Assembly: GCA_002348705.1 (NCBI GenBank)
Contig: DEAU01000022.1
Coordinates: 1 to 57,721, forward strand
Direction of reading: 5' to 3'
Origin: Candidatus Neomicrothrix sp. UBA2974
Lineage (GTDB): Bacteria > Actinomycetota > Acidimicrobiia > Acidimicrobiales > MedAcidi-G1
Length of the DNA: 57,721 nucleotides
In this document: positions 1 to 8,049 of the stretch, piece by piece
Layout: every line of letters begins with the position of its first letter
How positions within the stretch are numbered: the stretch's first letter is position 1
Translations under genes and position numbers: made by a program
Notes under the pieces: model-generated
The model's input: only the letters and a program-made list of their open reading frames with translations
Database searches by the model: none
Told to the model about the DNA's origin: nothing

Positions 1-1197
1 ACGACTGCCGCCCCCACAACCACTACTGCGGTTTCTGCAGTTTCTCTCGACCCAGCGGGGTATGTCTTGGGCGAGGTTGAAGCGTGCAGGCTGCGTAATG
101 AGTCAGGCGACTCTGAGGTCCATGCGGGGTTCCCAAGGTCGGTTAATCGGATGCGATCTCAGGGGACGGCCCGTGTTGCAGTCCTCTTTGTCGATTTTCC
201 AAACGCGGCCAGTGTCCAGACGACTGAGGAACTCTTCAGCGCCAATGTGCCCTGGGCGGAGGCATACCTAGAAGCAATGAGTTTCGGGCACCTCGATCTC
301 CAGTTCGAGCCGCTCCACAAATGGCTACGTATGAGCGAGATGCATGGGGAATATGGTTTTTCAGGCGACTCTCAGAGCGGAGCTGATTTCACCTTTGACA
401 GTCATCGGGCCTACATCCAGGAGGCGATCGCCCTAGCGGATCCGGACTTTGACTTTCAAGGAATTGATTCGGTCTTGATAATCGCTGACCCCAAGGCCGA
501 TTCAATGCACAGTCCCGCTTTTGCCCCAGATGATCCTTACTGGGGCGTAACCATCGACAGTCAGTTGATCACGAGCGCCGTGACCCGCGGGGCGGATTGG
601 TACCGCCTCGGTCAGGGCGGATGGGTTGTCGCCCATGAGATGGGGCACACCCTCGGCTTGTTGGACCTCTATGAATTCGGCACTCCCTTCCCCCTTCCAC
701 ACAGGTTCGTAGGGAACTTTGGGATCATGGGCCTGTTGATACCAAAGGTTGGCGGCCTGGCTCACGGGCCAGAGGATCCGCTTCGCGGAAGCGAGATGTT
801 CGCCTGGCACAGATGGCAACTGGACTGGGTCCAAAGTACACAGGTCGCTTGTGTCACCACCTTCCCTGGATCAGTGCGACTCTCACCCGTTGCCACCAAG
901 ACAGGCATAAAGGCCGCGATGGTGCCATTGGACGGGACCAACGCCATCGTTGTCGAGAACAGGCAACGGATCGGTTATGACCTGAATATCGCTACTGAAG
1001 GTGTCCTCTTCTACACAGTCGACACAACCATGCTTACGGGAACAGGAGCGATAGTTGTTCAAGGGTCCTTCTCTGGCGACTGGCCTGATTCTTCTGTCCT
1101 TCTCCAACCAGGAGAGACACTGGCTGTCAAGGGCTATGAGGTGTCAGTGATCTCAGCCTTGGGTGAGGACTACCTGCTAGAGATCAATGTCTCCTAA
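1..1197 (+). CDS. M6-type secreted zinc metalloprotease, 5' end outside window
   Basis: The open frame runs from the first base without a stop, so the start lies upstream; an internal TTG at 67 is not a credible start. The first residues are a Thr/Ala-rich linker (TTAAPTTTTAVSAVS), like the spacer that follows a lipobox in actinobacterial surface proteins, so export and anchoring are likely but the signal peptide is out of view. The zinc-protease motif HEMGHTLGLLDLY is present, with the M6-like HExxH followed by a downstream Asp, and a later FGIMG stretch. The C-terminal part, VENRQRIGYD onward, resembles the beta-rich tail of M6/immune-inhibitor-A-like peptidases. The role is inferred: extracellular protein degradation. 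Catalytic class is well supported, subfamily less so. Confidence 0.8.
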   Translation, partial: TTAAPTTTTAVSAVSLDPAGYVLGEVEACRLRNESGDSEVHAGFPRSVNRMRSQGTARVAVLFVDFPNAASVQTTEELFSANVPWAEAYLEAMSFGHLDLQFEPLHKWLRMSEMHGEYGFSGDSQSGADFTFDSHRAYIQEAIALADPDFDFQGIDSVLIIADPKADSMHSPAFAPDDPYWGVTIDSQLITSAVTRGADWYRLGQGGWVVAHEMGHTLGLLDLYEFGTPFPLPHRFVGNFGIMGLLIPKVGGLAHGPEDPLRGSEMFAWHRWQLDWVQSTQVACVTTFPGSVRLSPVATKTGIKAAMVPLDGTNAIVVENRQRIGYDLNIATEGVLFYTVDTTMLTGTGAIVVQGSFSGDWPDSSVLLQPGETLAVKGYEVSVISALGEDYLLEINVS

Positions 1198-1306
1198 TCA
1201 ACTCTTCCAGTGCGGATCTGACGGAACTGTCCCCCGTCAGAAAGTAAGAGTTCTCGCCCCACAGATCCTCGGACCCATAACCCAAACCCAAAAACAAACG
1301 ACTCGG

Positions 1307-1379
1307 TGGGCCGAGCGGGAATCGAACCCGCGACCGAGCGATTATGAGTCGCCTGCTCTAACCACTGAGCTACCGGCCC
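1307..1379 (-). tRNA. tRNA-Ile2 with CAU anticodon (lysidine-modified type)
   Basis: A complete cloverleaf can be read on the minus strand: acceptor GGGCCGG paired with TCGGCCC (one G-U), D arm GCTC/GAGC, anticodon stem GCGA/TCGC with loop CTCATAA, and T arm GCGGG/CCCGC. The anticodon CAT is complementary to 1344-1346. From the D arm through the anticodon arm the sequence is nearly identical to E. coli ileX (AUA-decoding Ile2), including the run GTGGTTAGAGCAGGCGACTC, and less like elongator tRNA-Met. This favours tRNA-Ile2, in which TilS converts C34 to lysidine. CCA is not encoded; CCG follows the discriminator A. Elongator Met is the alternative. Confidence 0.85.
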
Positions 1380-1475
1380 AACGCCAGTCTGGCAGGAAGA
1401 GCCTCTTCTTAAACCGTCTCGGTCTAGACCGACTACCTTGACACTGACCAGCTGACGGCCGACCGCGGAGCCACC

Positions 1476-2651
1476 GTGACCGACGATTCGCTGATCCCCC
1501 ACCTCGAGCAGGTTGGTGACCAGCCCACCACGATTGCCTCTGAGACCAGTTCGGCAATCCAACTAAGTCTCGTCATTCCGACCTACGACGAGGCACCAAA
1601 CATTGAACGCCTAATCCGACGCCTCCACGAGGTACTAACTGCGAAAGGCGTCAGCTTTGAGTTGATAGTTGTCGACGACGACAGCCCCGATCGAACTTGG
1701 GAGGTTGTTGCCGGCTTGGCAAACGAACTGAATGGGCTTCGGGTTATTCGACGGGTCGGGACCTCTGGTCTGGCTACCGCTGTGATCTGCGGATGGTCGC
1801 TGTCTCGGGGCGAGATTCTCGGGGTCATCGACGGTGACGGACAGCATCCCCCGGAGGCCATCACAAGCCTTCTCGAAGCGATGGACGAGCAAACCGAAGT
1901 GGCAGTAGCAAGTCGGCACTTGGACGGCGGCGGTACCTCAGACTGGTCTCCTGTCCGTCGCCTTCTCTCGCGGGGAGCTCAGGCCCTCGGACTTCTCCTC
2001 CTGCCAGGCACCATCGGCCGGGTCACCGACCCGATGAGCGGGTACTTTCTTGTCCGCCGCAGGATTGTCGCCGGCACCGGGCTTGACCCTGTGGGCTACA
2101 AGGTCCTGCTCGAGGTACTCGCTCGCGGTGAAGTGCAACAGGTCGCCGAACGGCCCTACGTCTTCCTGGAACGGACCAAGGGCGAGTCGAAGGTCTCTGC
2201 GGCTCACTATGTCGGCTACCTCCGGCACCTGATGCGCCTCCGCCTCTACCCCTTGAGGAGTCGGGCTCTGGTTCGATACCTGCTGGTAATTGCAGTCGCC
2301 CTGGTAGCCGACGCAGTCACTTTCCTCTGGGTCTTCGACCGACAAGGTTGGAACTTGACCCGCTCAGCAACCATCGCCGGTGAGGTGGGAATTCTGTTGA
2401 CCGTCGCACTACACGATCTCTGGACTTTCGCCGGACGGGCGGCCCGCAACACTGTGGACCGGATACGGAGGCTGGTCGGCGCACAGATTGCCCTCGGAGT
2501 TCTACTCGGAGGACGTTTAGCTGTCCTAAACATCTTGGTCAACTGGTTCGACCTTGACCCCCTAGCCGCCTTCCTGATTGCGCTGGTCGCCATAACTCCG
2601 GCCGGCCATCTACTGGGCTCCCGCCTCACCTGGCGCGGCGTCTTGTCCTAA
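1476..2651 (+). CDS. GT2 polyprenol-phosphate mannose synthase-like glycosyltransferase fused to GtrA membrane domain
   Basis: 391 aa from a GTG start. Residues about 30-260 are a DPM1-like family 2 glycosyltransferase: LSLVIPTYDEAPNIERLI, a VVDDDSPDRT acidic motif, DGDGQHPPE as the metal-binding DxD region and DPMSGYFLVRR. The last 120 residues carry about four hydrophobic helices of GtrA type (VRYLLVIAVALVADAVTFLW). Known family members transfer mannose or glucose from a nucleotide sugar to polyprenyl phosphate, with GtrA helping to flip or retain the lipid-linked sugar. It likely makes the membrane sugar donor for surface polysaccharide or protein mannosylation; the exact sugar is not readable. 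It stands alone downstream of the divergent tRNA-Ile2. Confidence 0.85.
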   Translation: MTDDSLIPHLEQVGDQPTTIASETSSAIQLSLVIPTYDEAPNIERLIRRLHEVLTAKGVSFELIVVDDDSPDRTWEVVAGLANELNGLRVIRRVGTSGLATAVICGWSLSRGEILGVIDGDGQHPPEAITSLLEAMDEQTEVAVASRHLDGGGTSDWSPVRRLLSRGAQALGLLLLPGTIGRVTDPMSGYFLVRRRIVAGTGLDPVGYKVLLEVLARGEVQQVAERPYVFLERTKGESKVSAAHYVGYLRHLMRLRLYPLRSRALVRYLLVIAVALVADAVTFLWVFDRQGWNLTRSATIAGEVGILLTVALHDLWTFAGRAARNTVDRIRRLVGAQIALGVLLGGRLAVLNILVNWFDLDPLAAFLIALVAITPAGHLLGSRLTWRGVLS

Positions 2652-2713
2652 GCGCCGATTGCGTCTATAGGTAAGTTCGACGGGCACATGTTCGAAGCCT
2701 GGGATTTCTAGCA

Positions 2714-3655
2714 CTACAGCCCAATCGTTGTTTGATTCAACTCGCTGTTGGATCTCATCTTTTGAGTCATGGACACACCAACTAGCACGACCGCCCCGCC
2801 AAGAATTGTCGGCACAGACGGGACATAGTCCAAGATCGCCCACGACCAGAAAAGAGCCACGAGAGGGACCACGAACATGTAGGCAGCCGCCCGATTGGCT
2901 CCTATTTCAGCTATAACCCGAAAGTAGATCCAATATGTGAGCAGAGTTCCTCCTATCGCGAGATAGAGAAGCCAGAGAATCTGCGGCACTTCCAGATCGG
3001 ACAGACCACCGAAGCTGTGCTTCCAAAATGGAACGGTCGACACCGTTCCGAGGACCATCGCCGTTCCGATTGAAGTAAGTGCACTATGACGCGTGGACAC
3101 CCGACGAATGAAAATCATGTAACCGGCCCAGGAGATTGGAGAAATCAGAGCCAACGCTGCCATGGCAGGATTGGAATCGGTCATTGCCGTGCCATCACTC
3201 CCGCTAGTCAGAATTATTGAAAGTGAGCCGACTAGGGCTAGAAGACAGCCAACAAACTGAAATCGAGAGAATTTCTCCGAAAGAACTAGTCGAGCTAACA
3301 CAACTGCCATCACCGGAGTTAGACCAGCGATGAGAGATACCAGTGGTGGGGCCAGAAACCTTTGGCCATAGACGATAGGAAACTGCGCTCCCGGAACAGC
3401 GAGAACTCCGGCAAACAGATACAAGCCCCAATCTCTTCGCGTGAACTTTGGGCGGAGTTCAGGCTTGAGAACCAAAAGTAGCAAAAAGACGATGCTGAAT
3501 ATCCAGTACCGAAAGATAACTACCTGAATAGAATCGAGAACTACAAGAAGTTCGTGGACTGCAACAAATATGAGTCCCCACATTGCGACTACTAGAAGGA
3601 CTCCAAGTTGTATCCATCGAGATAGCACCTGAGAATTGTAGGGATTGACACCCAT
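2714..3655 (-). CDS. EamA/DMT-family drug/metabolite transporter
   Basis: 313 aa from the ATG at 3655, giving the start MGVNPYNSQ. The frame is open further upstream, but that part lies over the divergent SDR start and lacks transporter character. About ten hydrophobic segments form two EamA repeats; a typical one reads LGVLLVVAMWGLIFVAVHEL and the second repeat has SWAGYMIFIRR. DMT exporters move amino acids, nucleosides or related metabolites across the inner membrane; the substrate cannot be read. Its start region overlaps the intergenic space of the divergent SDR gene, so the two probably share a short divergent promoter region. Confidence 0.82.
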   Translation of the reverse strand: MGVNPYNSQVLSRWIQLGVLLVVAMWGLIFVAVHELLVVLDSIQVVIFRYWIFSIVFLLLLVLKPELRPKFTRRDWGLYLFAGVLAVPGAQFPIVYGQRFLAPPLVSLIAGLTPVMAVVLARLVLSEKFSRFQFVGCLLALVGSLSIILTSGSDGTAMTDSNPAMAALALISPISWAGYMIFIRRVSTRHSALTSIGTAMVLGTVSTVPFWKHSFGGLSDLEVPQILWLLYLAIGGTLLTYWIYFRVIAEIGANRAAAYMFVVPLVALFWSWAILDYVPSVPTILGGAVVLVGVSMTQKMRSNSELNQTTIGL

Positions 3656-3695
3656 AACGGTGCTTTTTCCGCGGCGCTCCAGGGCAGGAGATTCA

Positions 3696-4466
3696 ATGGC
3701 GAGCAAACTGCAAGGCAGGATTGCACTTATAACTGGTGCTGGTTCGGGGATTGGGAGATCAACAGCGGAGTTGTTCAGCGGTGAAGGAGCAACCGTCATC
3801 GCCCAGGACATTGACTCCAGCGCCGCGTTGGAAACAGCGAGAAGTCTTTCAGGATCTCACTTCTCAGTTTCCGGGGACATATCCGATGCAGATGCCGTAG
3901 GAGTGATGTTCCTAACAATTCAAGATGAATTCGAGAACTTGGACATTGTGGTGAACAACGCTGGTGTCGGCCGGGTTAGTGGTGATGGATCTGAGCAATC
4001 CGGGGCTCAGGAAACTCCCGCTATAGGCAGGATTAGTTATGCGGCATTTATGAAGATGATTGCCGTGCACGCGGGCGGAACCTTCTTGTGCACGAAAGCT
4101 TCAGTTCCCTTAATGAAGCGAGGGGGATCAATTGTGAATCTCTCGAGCATCGCTGGAATCGCCGGGTGGGGACAAGTCCATTATGCAGCAGCCAAGGGGG
4201 CGGTATTGGGAATAACTCGCTCGCTTGCTCGAGAACTAGGATCAGCTGGAATTCGCGTCAATGCCGCAGCACCCGGACTGGTTGAAACCCCAATGACTTC
4301 AAACTTGCCGCCGGAGAGACTCGAGACCCTTATTGACTCTACGCCTTTGGGCCGTATCGGAAAGCCCGACGAAATCGCATCAACAATACTTTTTCTAGCC
4401 AGCGATGACAGCTCATATATAACTGGTCAATGGATTTCTCCTAATGGAGGTTTCCTAATTTCGTGA
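3696..4466 (+). CDS. SDR-family NAD(P)-dependent oxidoreductase
   Basis: 256 aa from ATG 3696, chosen over an upstream TTG because AGGAG sits just before it and the Rossmann motif begins about 10 residues in. It has the cofactor loop TGAGSGIG, the structural NNAG motif, the catalytic Ser in SSIAG, Tyr-x3-Lys in HYAAAKG and the usual C-terminal GQWISPNGG. This is a classical SDR, closest in style to 3-oxoacyl-ACP reductase/glucose dehydrogenase-type enzymes. The substrate is unknown. It is divergent from the EamA transporter and convergent with the YceI gene. Confidence 0.85.
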   Translation: MASKLQGRIALITGAGSGIGRSTAELFSGEGATVIAQDIDSSAALETARSLSGSHFSVSGDISDADAVGVMFLTIQDEFENLDIVVNNAGVGRVSGDGSEQSGAQETPAIGRISYAAFMKMIAVHAGGTFLCTKASVPLMKRGGSIVNLSSIAGIAGWGQVHYAAAKGAVLGITRSLARELGSAGIRVNAAAPGLVETPMTSNLPPERLETLIDSTPLGRIGKPDEIASTILFLASDDSSYITGQWISPNGGFLIS

Positions 4467-4495
4467 TTGCTCCAGATTTATGCAAGACCAGATGA

Positions 4496-5101
4496 TTACG
4501 AGGGAACTGCTTGGACCTCAAGATCGATCTCGACTACTTCGCCAATCAAAATATCATTCATGCCTAGAGGCGCATTAAAATCGATACCAAAATCCGACCG
4601 GCAGACGCAGCCACTAGCACTGAAGCCCACCCGGGTAGTTTGGTATCCATCTATGCGGAGGCCTTCACCCGCTGGTAGCGCTGCGACACCGTTGAACTTG
4701 TATTTAAGCTCGATCGACCTTGAGATCTGATTGACCGTTAGATCACCAGATAATAAGTCATTCGTTATGGTCTTTGAGGAAAACGTCATCCACGGGTGCG
4801 TACTAATTTCTCCATCTGGATTCAGTGCACCCCTTTCGGTAACTCTAAAGAAATCCGTGCTCCTCAGATGACTATCTCGCTGTGCATTGTTCGTGTCTAC
4901 CGATGAGAGTTCTACGGACACCTGTACGGAACTTGCAGCCAGATTGTCACCAATTTCAATAATCCCAGAGAAGGAATTGAAGCGACCCTTTACCCGAGCT
5001 ATACCCAGATGGGTCACCGAAAATCCGATAGTTGTGTGGAGAGGATCAACTCTCCAAGTTCCAGGTGTTAGTTCGGGTGGTCCTTTAGGTTCCAGGGTCA
5101 T
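4496..5101 (-). CDS. YceI-family lipid-binding protein
   Basis: 201 aa. The N-terminal GTWRVDPLHTTIGFSVTHLG is the YceI signature, followed by VKGRFNSFSG, the SVELSSVDTNNAQRDSHL region, and a lipocalin-like beta pattern to the end. YceI proteins form a beta barrel that binds polyisoprenoid chains or similar amphiphiles. No signal peptide is visible, so this copy is predicted to be cytoplasmic, as is common for actinobacterial YceI. Two cysteines in GCVCR are unusual but of unknown meaning. The 292 bp upstream hold only a degenerate tRNA fragment. Confidence 0.85.
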   Translation of the reverse strand: MTLEPKGPPELTPGTWRVDPLHTTIGFSVTHLGIARVKGRFNSFSGIIEIGDNLAASSVQVSVELSSVDTNNAQRDSHLRSTDFFRVTERGALNPDGEISTHPWMTFSSKTITNDLLSGDLTVNQISRSIELKYKFNGVAALPAGEGLRIDGYQTTRVGFSASGCVCRSDFGIDFNAPLGMNDILIGEVVEIDLEVQAVPS

Positions 5102-5164
5102 AGCGAAAACCCCAATCTAGATAATCTCGCCAACGCCAAAAACATCAACATAGTCTGCGTGTCA

Positions 5165-5210
5165 GTGGCTCCGGGGGTGGGGATCCAAACCATCACCTGC
5201 GGATTACCAG
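5165..5210 (-). pseudogene. Degenerate 3' half of tRNA-Asn (attachment-site-like repeat)
   Basis: These 46 bp match positions 7882-7927, the 3' half of the intact tRNA-Asn, with five mismatches; the first 21 are identical. The copy stops at the anticodon loop, and the D arm and 5' acceptor strand are absent. A direct repeat of a tRNA 3' half is what integrase-type elements leave at the far end of an insertion. No integrase is present in the interval, so this reads as an old scar. Confidence 0.7.
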
Positions 5211-5393
5211 ATCACAGAAACTCTTCCGATGTGTCCGCCTGGACCGCTAGAAGCCATCGATTCGCGGCTGCTTGTCTGGGGGTATGTCCGTGTCCATCTG
5301 GTTGTGTGAATCCTGTGCAATGGGGGTGCAACGCTGATGGGATCGCTCTCCAACGATTGGACTGCCAGTCTTTCGAGTTATCAATGCCACCAG

Positions 5394-6278
5394 TCAGCCA
5401 TCGCGGGTTCGGACCCGGGCCAGAATCTCTTCCATGAACTCCCGATGGTGGCGAAGTGCTGGATAGCCAGCCTGACGCAAGACGGCGTTGTCTAATGCCG
5501 AAAATAGGGGGCGTTTCGCCGGCCGGGGCGGATCGTAGTCAGCTTCGACGGTCCCGACCACCCGGTCAGGATCGTATCCAGCGGCAACAGCTACTTCCCG
5601 GGCAAAGTCTGCCCAGGTGGTGATTCCTTCGTTGACAGCATGTACCACGCCGGGGTAACGGTCGATGGCTAGCATCATCACCACCTGAGCCACATCGTCG
5701 CAGAAACTAGGAGTCGACCTCCGGTCAGAAGGCAGCGCTACCGAGCCAGGACCGGCCAAGCCATCAAGCACCCTCTTGACCATGTTGGGTCCGTCGCTAG
5801 CTTGTGTCCACGTGGTGCGCACCACCGTGGCCGCCGGTCCAACTGCTGCCTCACCCTCCAACTTGGTGGCCCCATAGACGCACAGAGGCGCCGTCGGATG
5901 GTCCTCTGGGTACGGGTCCGAGGCCCGACCGTCGAAAACGTAGTCGGTCGAAATGTGCACCAAGTGAGCGTTGACGCTCTCGCAGGCTTCTCGGAGAAAT
6001 CTCGGTGCATCCACGTTGATCCGCCGCGACCGGTCCAGGTCCAACTCGTGGCCGTCGACGTCTACCCAGCCAGCACAGTTGACCACCACCTCAGGGCGGC
6101 AGGCAGCCACCGCTTCCTGAACGTCGGCCTGCACAGTGACGTCGAGGTCTGCCCGAGGAAGAGCCACCACCTGGCCTTCAGGGGCGGCGGCTCGGACTAT
6201 CGCTCGACCTAGTTGCCCGGCTGCACCGGTTACTAACGTAATCACTGATTCCGGCCTCCGAACCGTTTTTGCCACCAC
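5394..6278 (-). CDS. dTDP-4-dehydrorhamnose reductase-like protein (RmlD family)
   Basis: 294 aa extended SDR. It has the NAD(P) motif TGAAGQLGRAI, VVNCAGWVDVDG, the substrate-domain motif HISTDYVFDG and the catalytic YGATKLEGE; RmlD family enzymes reduce dTDP-4-dehydro-L-rhamnose to dTDP-L-rhamnose. The C-terminal RPLFSALDNA also fits RmlD. rmlA, rmlB and rmlC are not in the window, so it may act with genes elsewhere or reduce a related nucleotide-sugar. It lies downstream of a GT2 gene on the same strand, in the segment bounded by tRNA-Asn and its partial copy, suggesting an acquired surface-sugar module. Confidence 0.85.
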   Translation of the reverse strand: MVAKTVRRPESVITLVTGAAGQLGRAIVRAAAPEGQVVALPRADLDVTVQADVQEAVAACRPEVVVNCAGWVDVDGHELDLDRSRRINVDAPRFLREACESVNAHLVHISTDYVFDGRASDPYPEDHPTAPLCVYGATKLEGEAAVGPAATVVRTTWTQASDGPNMVKRVLDGLAGPGSVALPSDRRSTPSFCDDVAQVVMMLAIDRYPGVVHAVNEGITTWADFAREVAVAAGYDPDRVVGTVEADYDPPRPAKRPLFSALDNAVLRQAGYPALRHHREFMEEILARVRTRDG

Positions 6279-6495
6279 CAGTTGTCCTGGTGCCGGCCGA
6301 CCAAGGGTAGGTCACCACCATTGACTGATACGCGGATCAGGTTCGGTTTCCTCACGATCATGGCTCCAATATTCGTCCTGATGCTCAGACCCGATGAACT
6401 CCTTATCGACCACACCTACTCGAAAAGTTGCCTCCACGCAGTTGCCGCCCGGCAGTGATTGTCGATTCCGTCTAACAGAACATGTAGCCGTGGCA

Positions 6496-7416
6496 TCAAC
6501 CGGTACGAGGGCTCCCGCCAGGAGGCTTCGCTCGACGACCAACCAGACGCGGAAAGAGCAAGGCGGCCAACAGTCGCAACTTGTTCCTCCCCCAAGGGAG
6601 TTCGCCAAAAAGACGACGCGCCGCCGACCGCTCCCCGCTATGAATCATGTGCATTGCGCGACTGTACGTCAGGTTCCATTCGACATACCGGAGGTTTGGA
6701 GACGATGCCATCGGTTCGCGTTCCTTGGCTTCTTTGAGCCACACGGTCATCTCCCGGGCCAGCCGACCCGGGTCCTTGCGCGTCTCATTGGACCAGTGTT
6801 CGCGGTTGACTGCGACCGGTTCAGTCAGATAGTCCATCTTCCAGTTCTCGGCCAATCTGAGCACCAGGTCAAAATCGCCGATGATGTGGTAACGCGGGTC
6901 GCAGTGGTAGTCAAGAGATTCGAGTGCCGACCGTCTCACCATGAGAGTCAACAACGCCACCGAATTGCGACGGAGTAGTTCATGAAGGACCCAACCGGTG
7001 GGTACTGACTTGGTCAGGGCCAGCCACGTCTTGTTCCTTAGTAGGCTCGCGACCCAGAAATTGGTGCAGGTAAAGCCAACCGAGGGGTCAGAAAAGAGGG
7101 GTAACTGCTCCTCCAGTTTCTGGGGCAACCACCGGTCATCCGTGTCGAGGAAGGCAATGAACTCGCCTCGTGCCTGTTCAATCGCATAGTTCCTTGCCTC
7201 ATAAAGCAGCGTGTGATCGGGCGCGTACCAGTAGCGGAATCTAGGATCCCCGTAACTCTTGAAGATCTCGGCACTCCGATCGGTTGATTGGTTGTCCCAA
7301 AATACGATCTCCCAATCCTCAAAGGTCTGAGCAAGTACGCTGTCCAGCGCTTCAGATAGATAAGTCTCGCCATCGAAGCAGTTCATGATGACGCTGACCA
7401 TCGGGGTTTCGGTCAT
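6496..7416 (-). CDS. Family 2 glycosyltransferase
   Basis: 306 aa from ATG 7416; GGGAGGA about 6 nt upstream supports this start over an in-frame start 8 codons earlier. The N-terminal half is GT-A fold family 2: VSVIMNCFDGETYLSEALDS, IVFWDNQSTD and FLDTDDRW (DxD-type metal site), with GDFDLVLRLAE as the acceptor-region acidic motif. It likely adds a sugar to a surface glycan in the cytoplasm or at the membrane face; donor and acceptor are unknown. The 217 bp after its stop contain no gene I can defend. Confidence 0.85.
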   Translation of the reverse strand: MTETPMVSVIMNCFDGETYLSEALDSVLAQTFEDWEIVFWDNQSTDRSAEIFKSYGDPRFRYWYAPDHTLLYEARNYAIEQARGEFIAFLDTDDRWLPQKLEEQLPLFSDPSVGFTCTNFWVASLLRNKTWLALTKSVPTGWVLHELLRRNSVALLTLMVRRSALESLDYHCDPRYHIIGDFDLVLRLAENWKMDYLTEPVAVNREHWSNETRKDPGRLAREMTVWLKEAKEREPMASSPNLRYVEWNLTYSRAMHMIHSGERSAARRLFGELPWGRNKLRLLAALLFPRLVGRRAKPPGGSPRTG

Positions 7417-7882
7417 AGGGTCCTCCCAGTCCAACTGCAACCAATCTGGTTGGTTCCCGGTGACAACCGCTTTCCCGAGGTGGGGGTCGCGGGTTCAAAT
7501 CCTGTCGTCCGCATACCCGATCACCCCATTCGCTCTCAAGAAAGTTCAACCTTCCAGTTGGTAGAGACCGGAAGAGTCTGGACAGGCACCATAGAAGAAC
7601 CGGTCGTAGCACGGACTTCCTCCGTGGTTCTCAGACCGTTGGATCTGGCAGCACTCATGATGCTGAGAATATCGAGGGCAACCTATTCCTTAACGTGTCC
7701 GGATTGATCGATGTCCAATCAAGCGGATCGGATGAAACCACATAGGAATCGGAAGGAACGTCCTCTCCGAGATCTGCTGCAACCTTCTCAAGACGTTCGC
7801 GGGTGTCTCTGAGCATTGCCACCAATTCCGCAACAATGCGGCACCCCGGCCCCTAGGGGCCCTCCCTGACATCCGGTTTCGT
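7417..7882. other. Non-coding gap with a tRNA fragment
   Basis: About 460 bp between the GT2 start and tRNA-Asn. Short open frames occur on both strands but none has a recognisable domain or a good ribosome site. The only identifiable element is the tRNA-Leu-like 3' fragment listed separately. Confidence 0.6.
7477..7513 (+). pseudogene. 3' fragment of a class II tRNA (tRNA-Leu-like)
   Basis: The stretch has a T arm with TTCAAAT loop, a GCGGG/CCTGT stem with wobbles, then CGTCCGC and a discriminator A. A 3' acceptor strand CGTCCGC would pair with GCGGACG, the usual start of many bacterial tRNA-Leu genes, but no such 5' strand exists within 100 bp upstream. It is therefore a 3' remnant in the opposite orientation to tRNA-Asn, consistent with a second recombination event at this spot. 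Confidence 0.55.
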
Positions 7883-7958
7883 GGCTCCGGGGGTGGGGAT
7901 CGAACCCACGACCTGCGGATTAACAGTCCGACGCTCTGCCAGCTGAGCTACCCCGGAA
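7883..7958 (-). tRNA. tRNA-Asn (GTT)
   Basis: A full cloverleaf on the minus strand: acceptor TCCGGGG/CCCCGGA, discriminator G with encoded CCA, D arm GCTC/GAGC, anticodon loop CTGTTAA (anticodon complementary to 7923-7925) and T arm GTGGG/CCCAC with a TTCGATC loop. The outermost anticodon-stem pair is a mismatch, leaving four good pairs. It follows rpoD on the same strand. Its 3' half is repeated, degenerate, at 5165-5210. Confidence 0.93.
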
Positions 7959-8049
7959 TGGCGTGCGAAGGATACCAGCGGTGTTCGTGGACCTGACCAG
8001 TCCCCAACCGCCTGGTCAATGTCCTCGAGCAGCTAGTCCGACAATCATT

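Noticed and set aside
1194..1562. Minus-strand frame across the tRNA-Ile2 region
   Set aside because: It reads through a tRNA and contains the usual tRNA-derived peptide pattern; not a gene.
6312..6608. Minus-strand open frame of 98 codons between the GT2 gene and rmlD, with a plausible acidic tail
   Set aside because: Its first third only mirrors the GT2 3' end in another frame, no ribosome site or family is visible, and the remaining 60 codons are too short to judge.
7352..7612. Minus-strand frame with a GRQDLNPRPP-like peptide
   Set aside because: This peptide is the antisense translation of a tRNA T arm, here the tRNA-Leu fragment.
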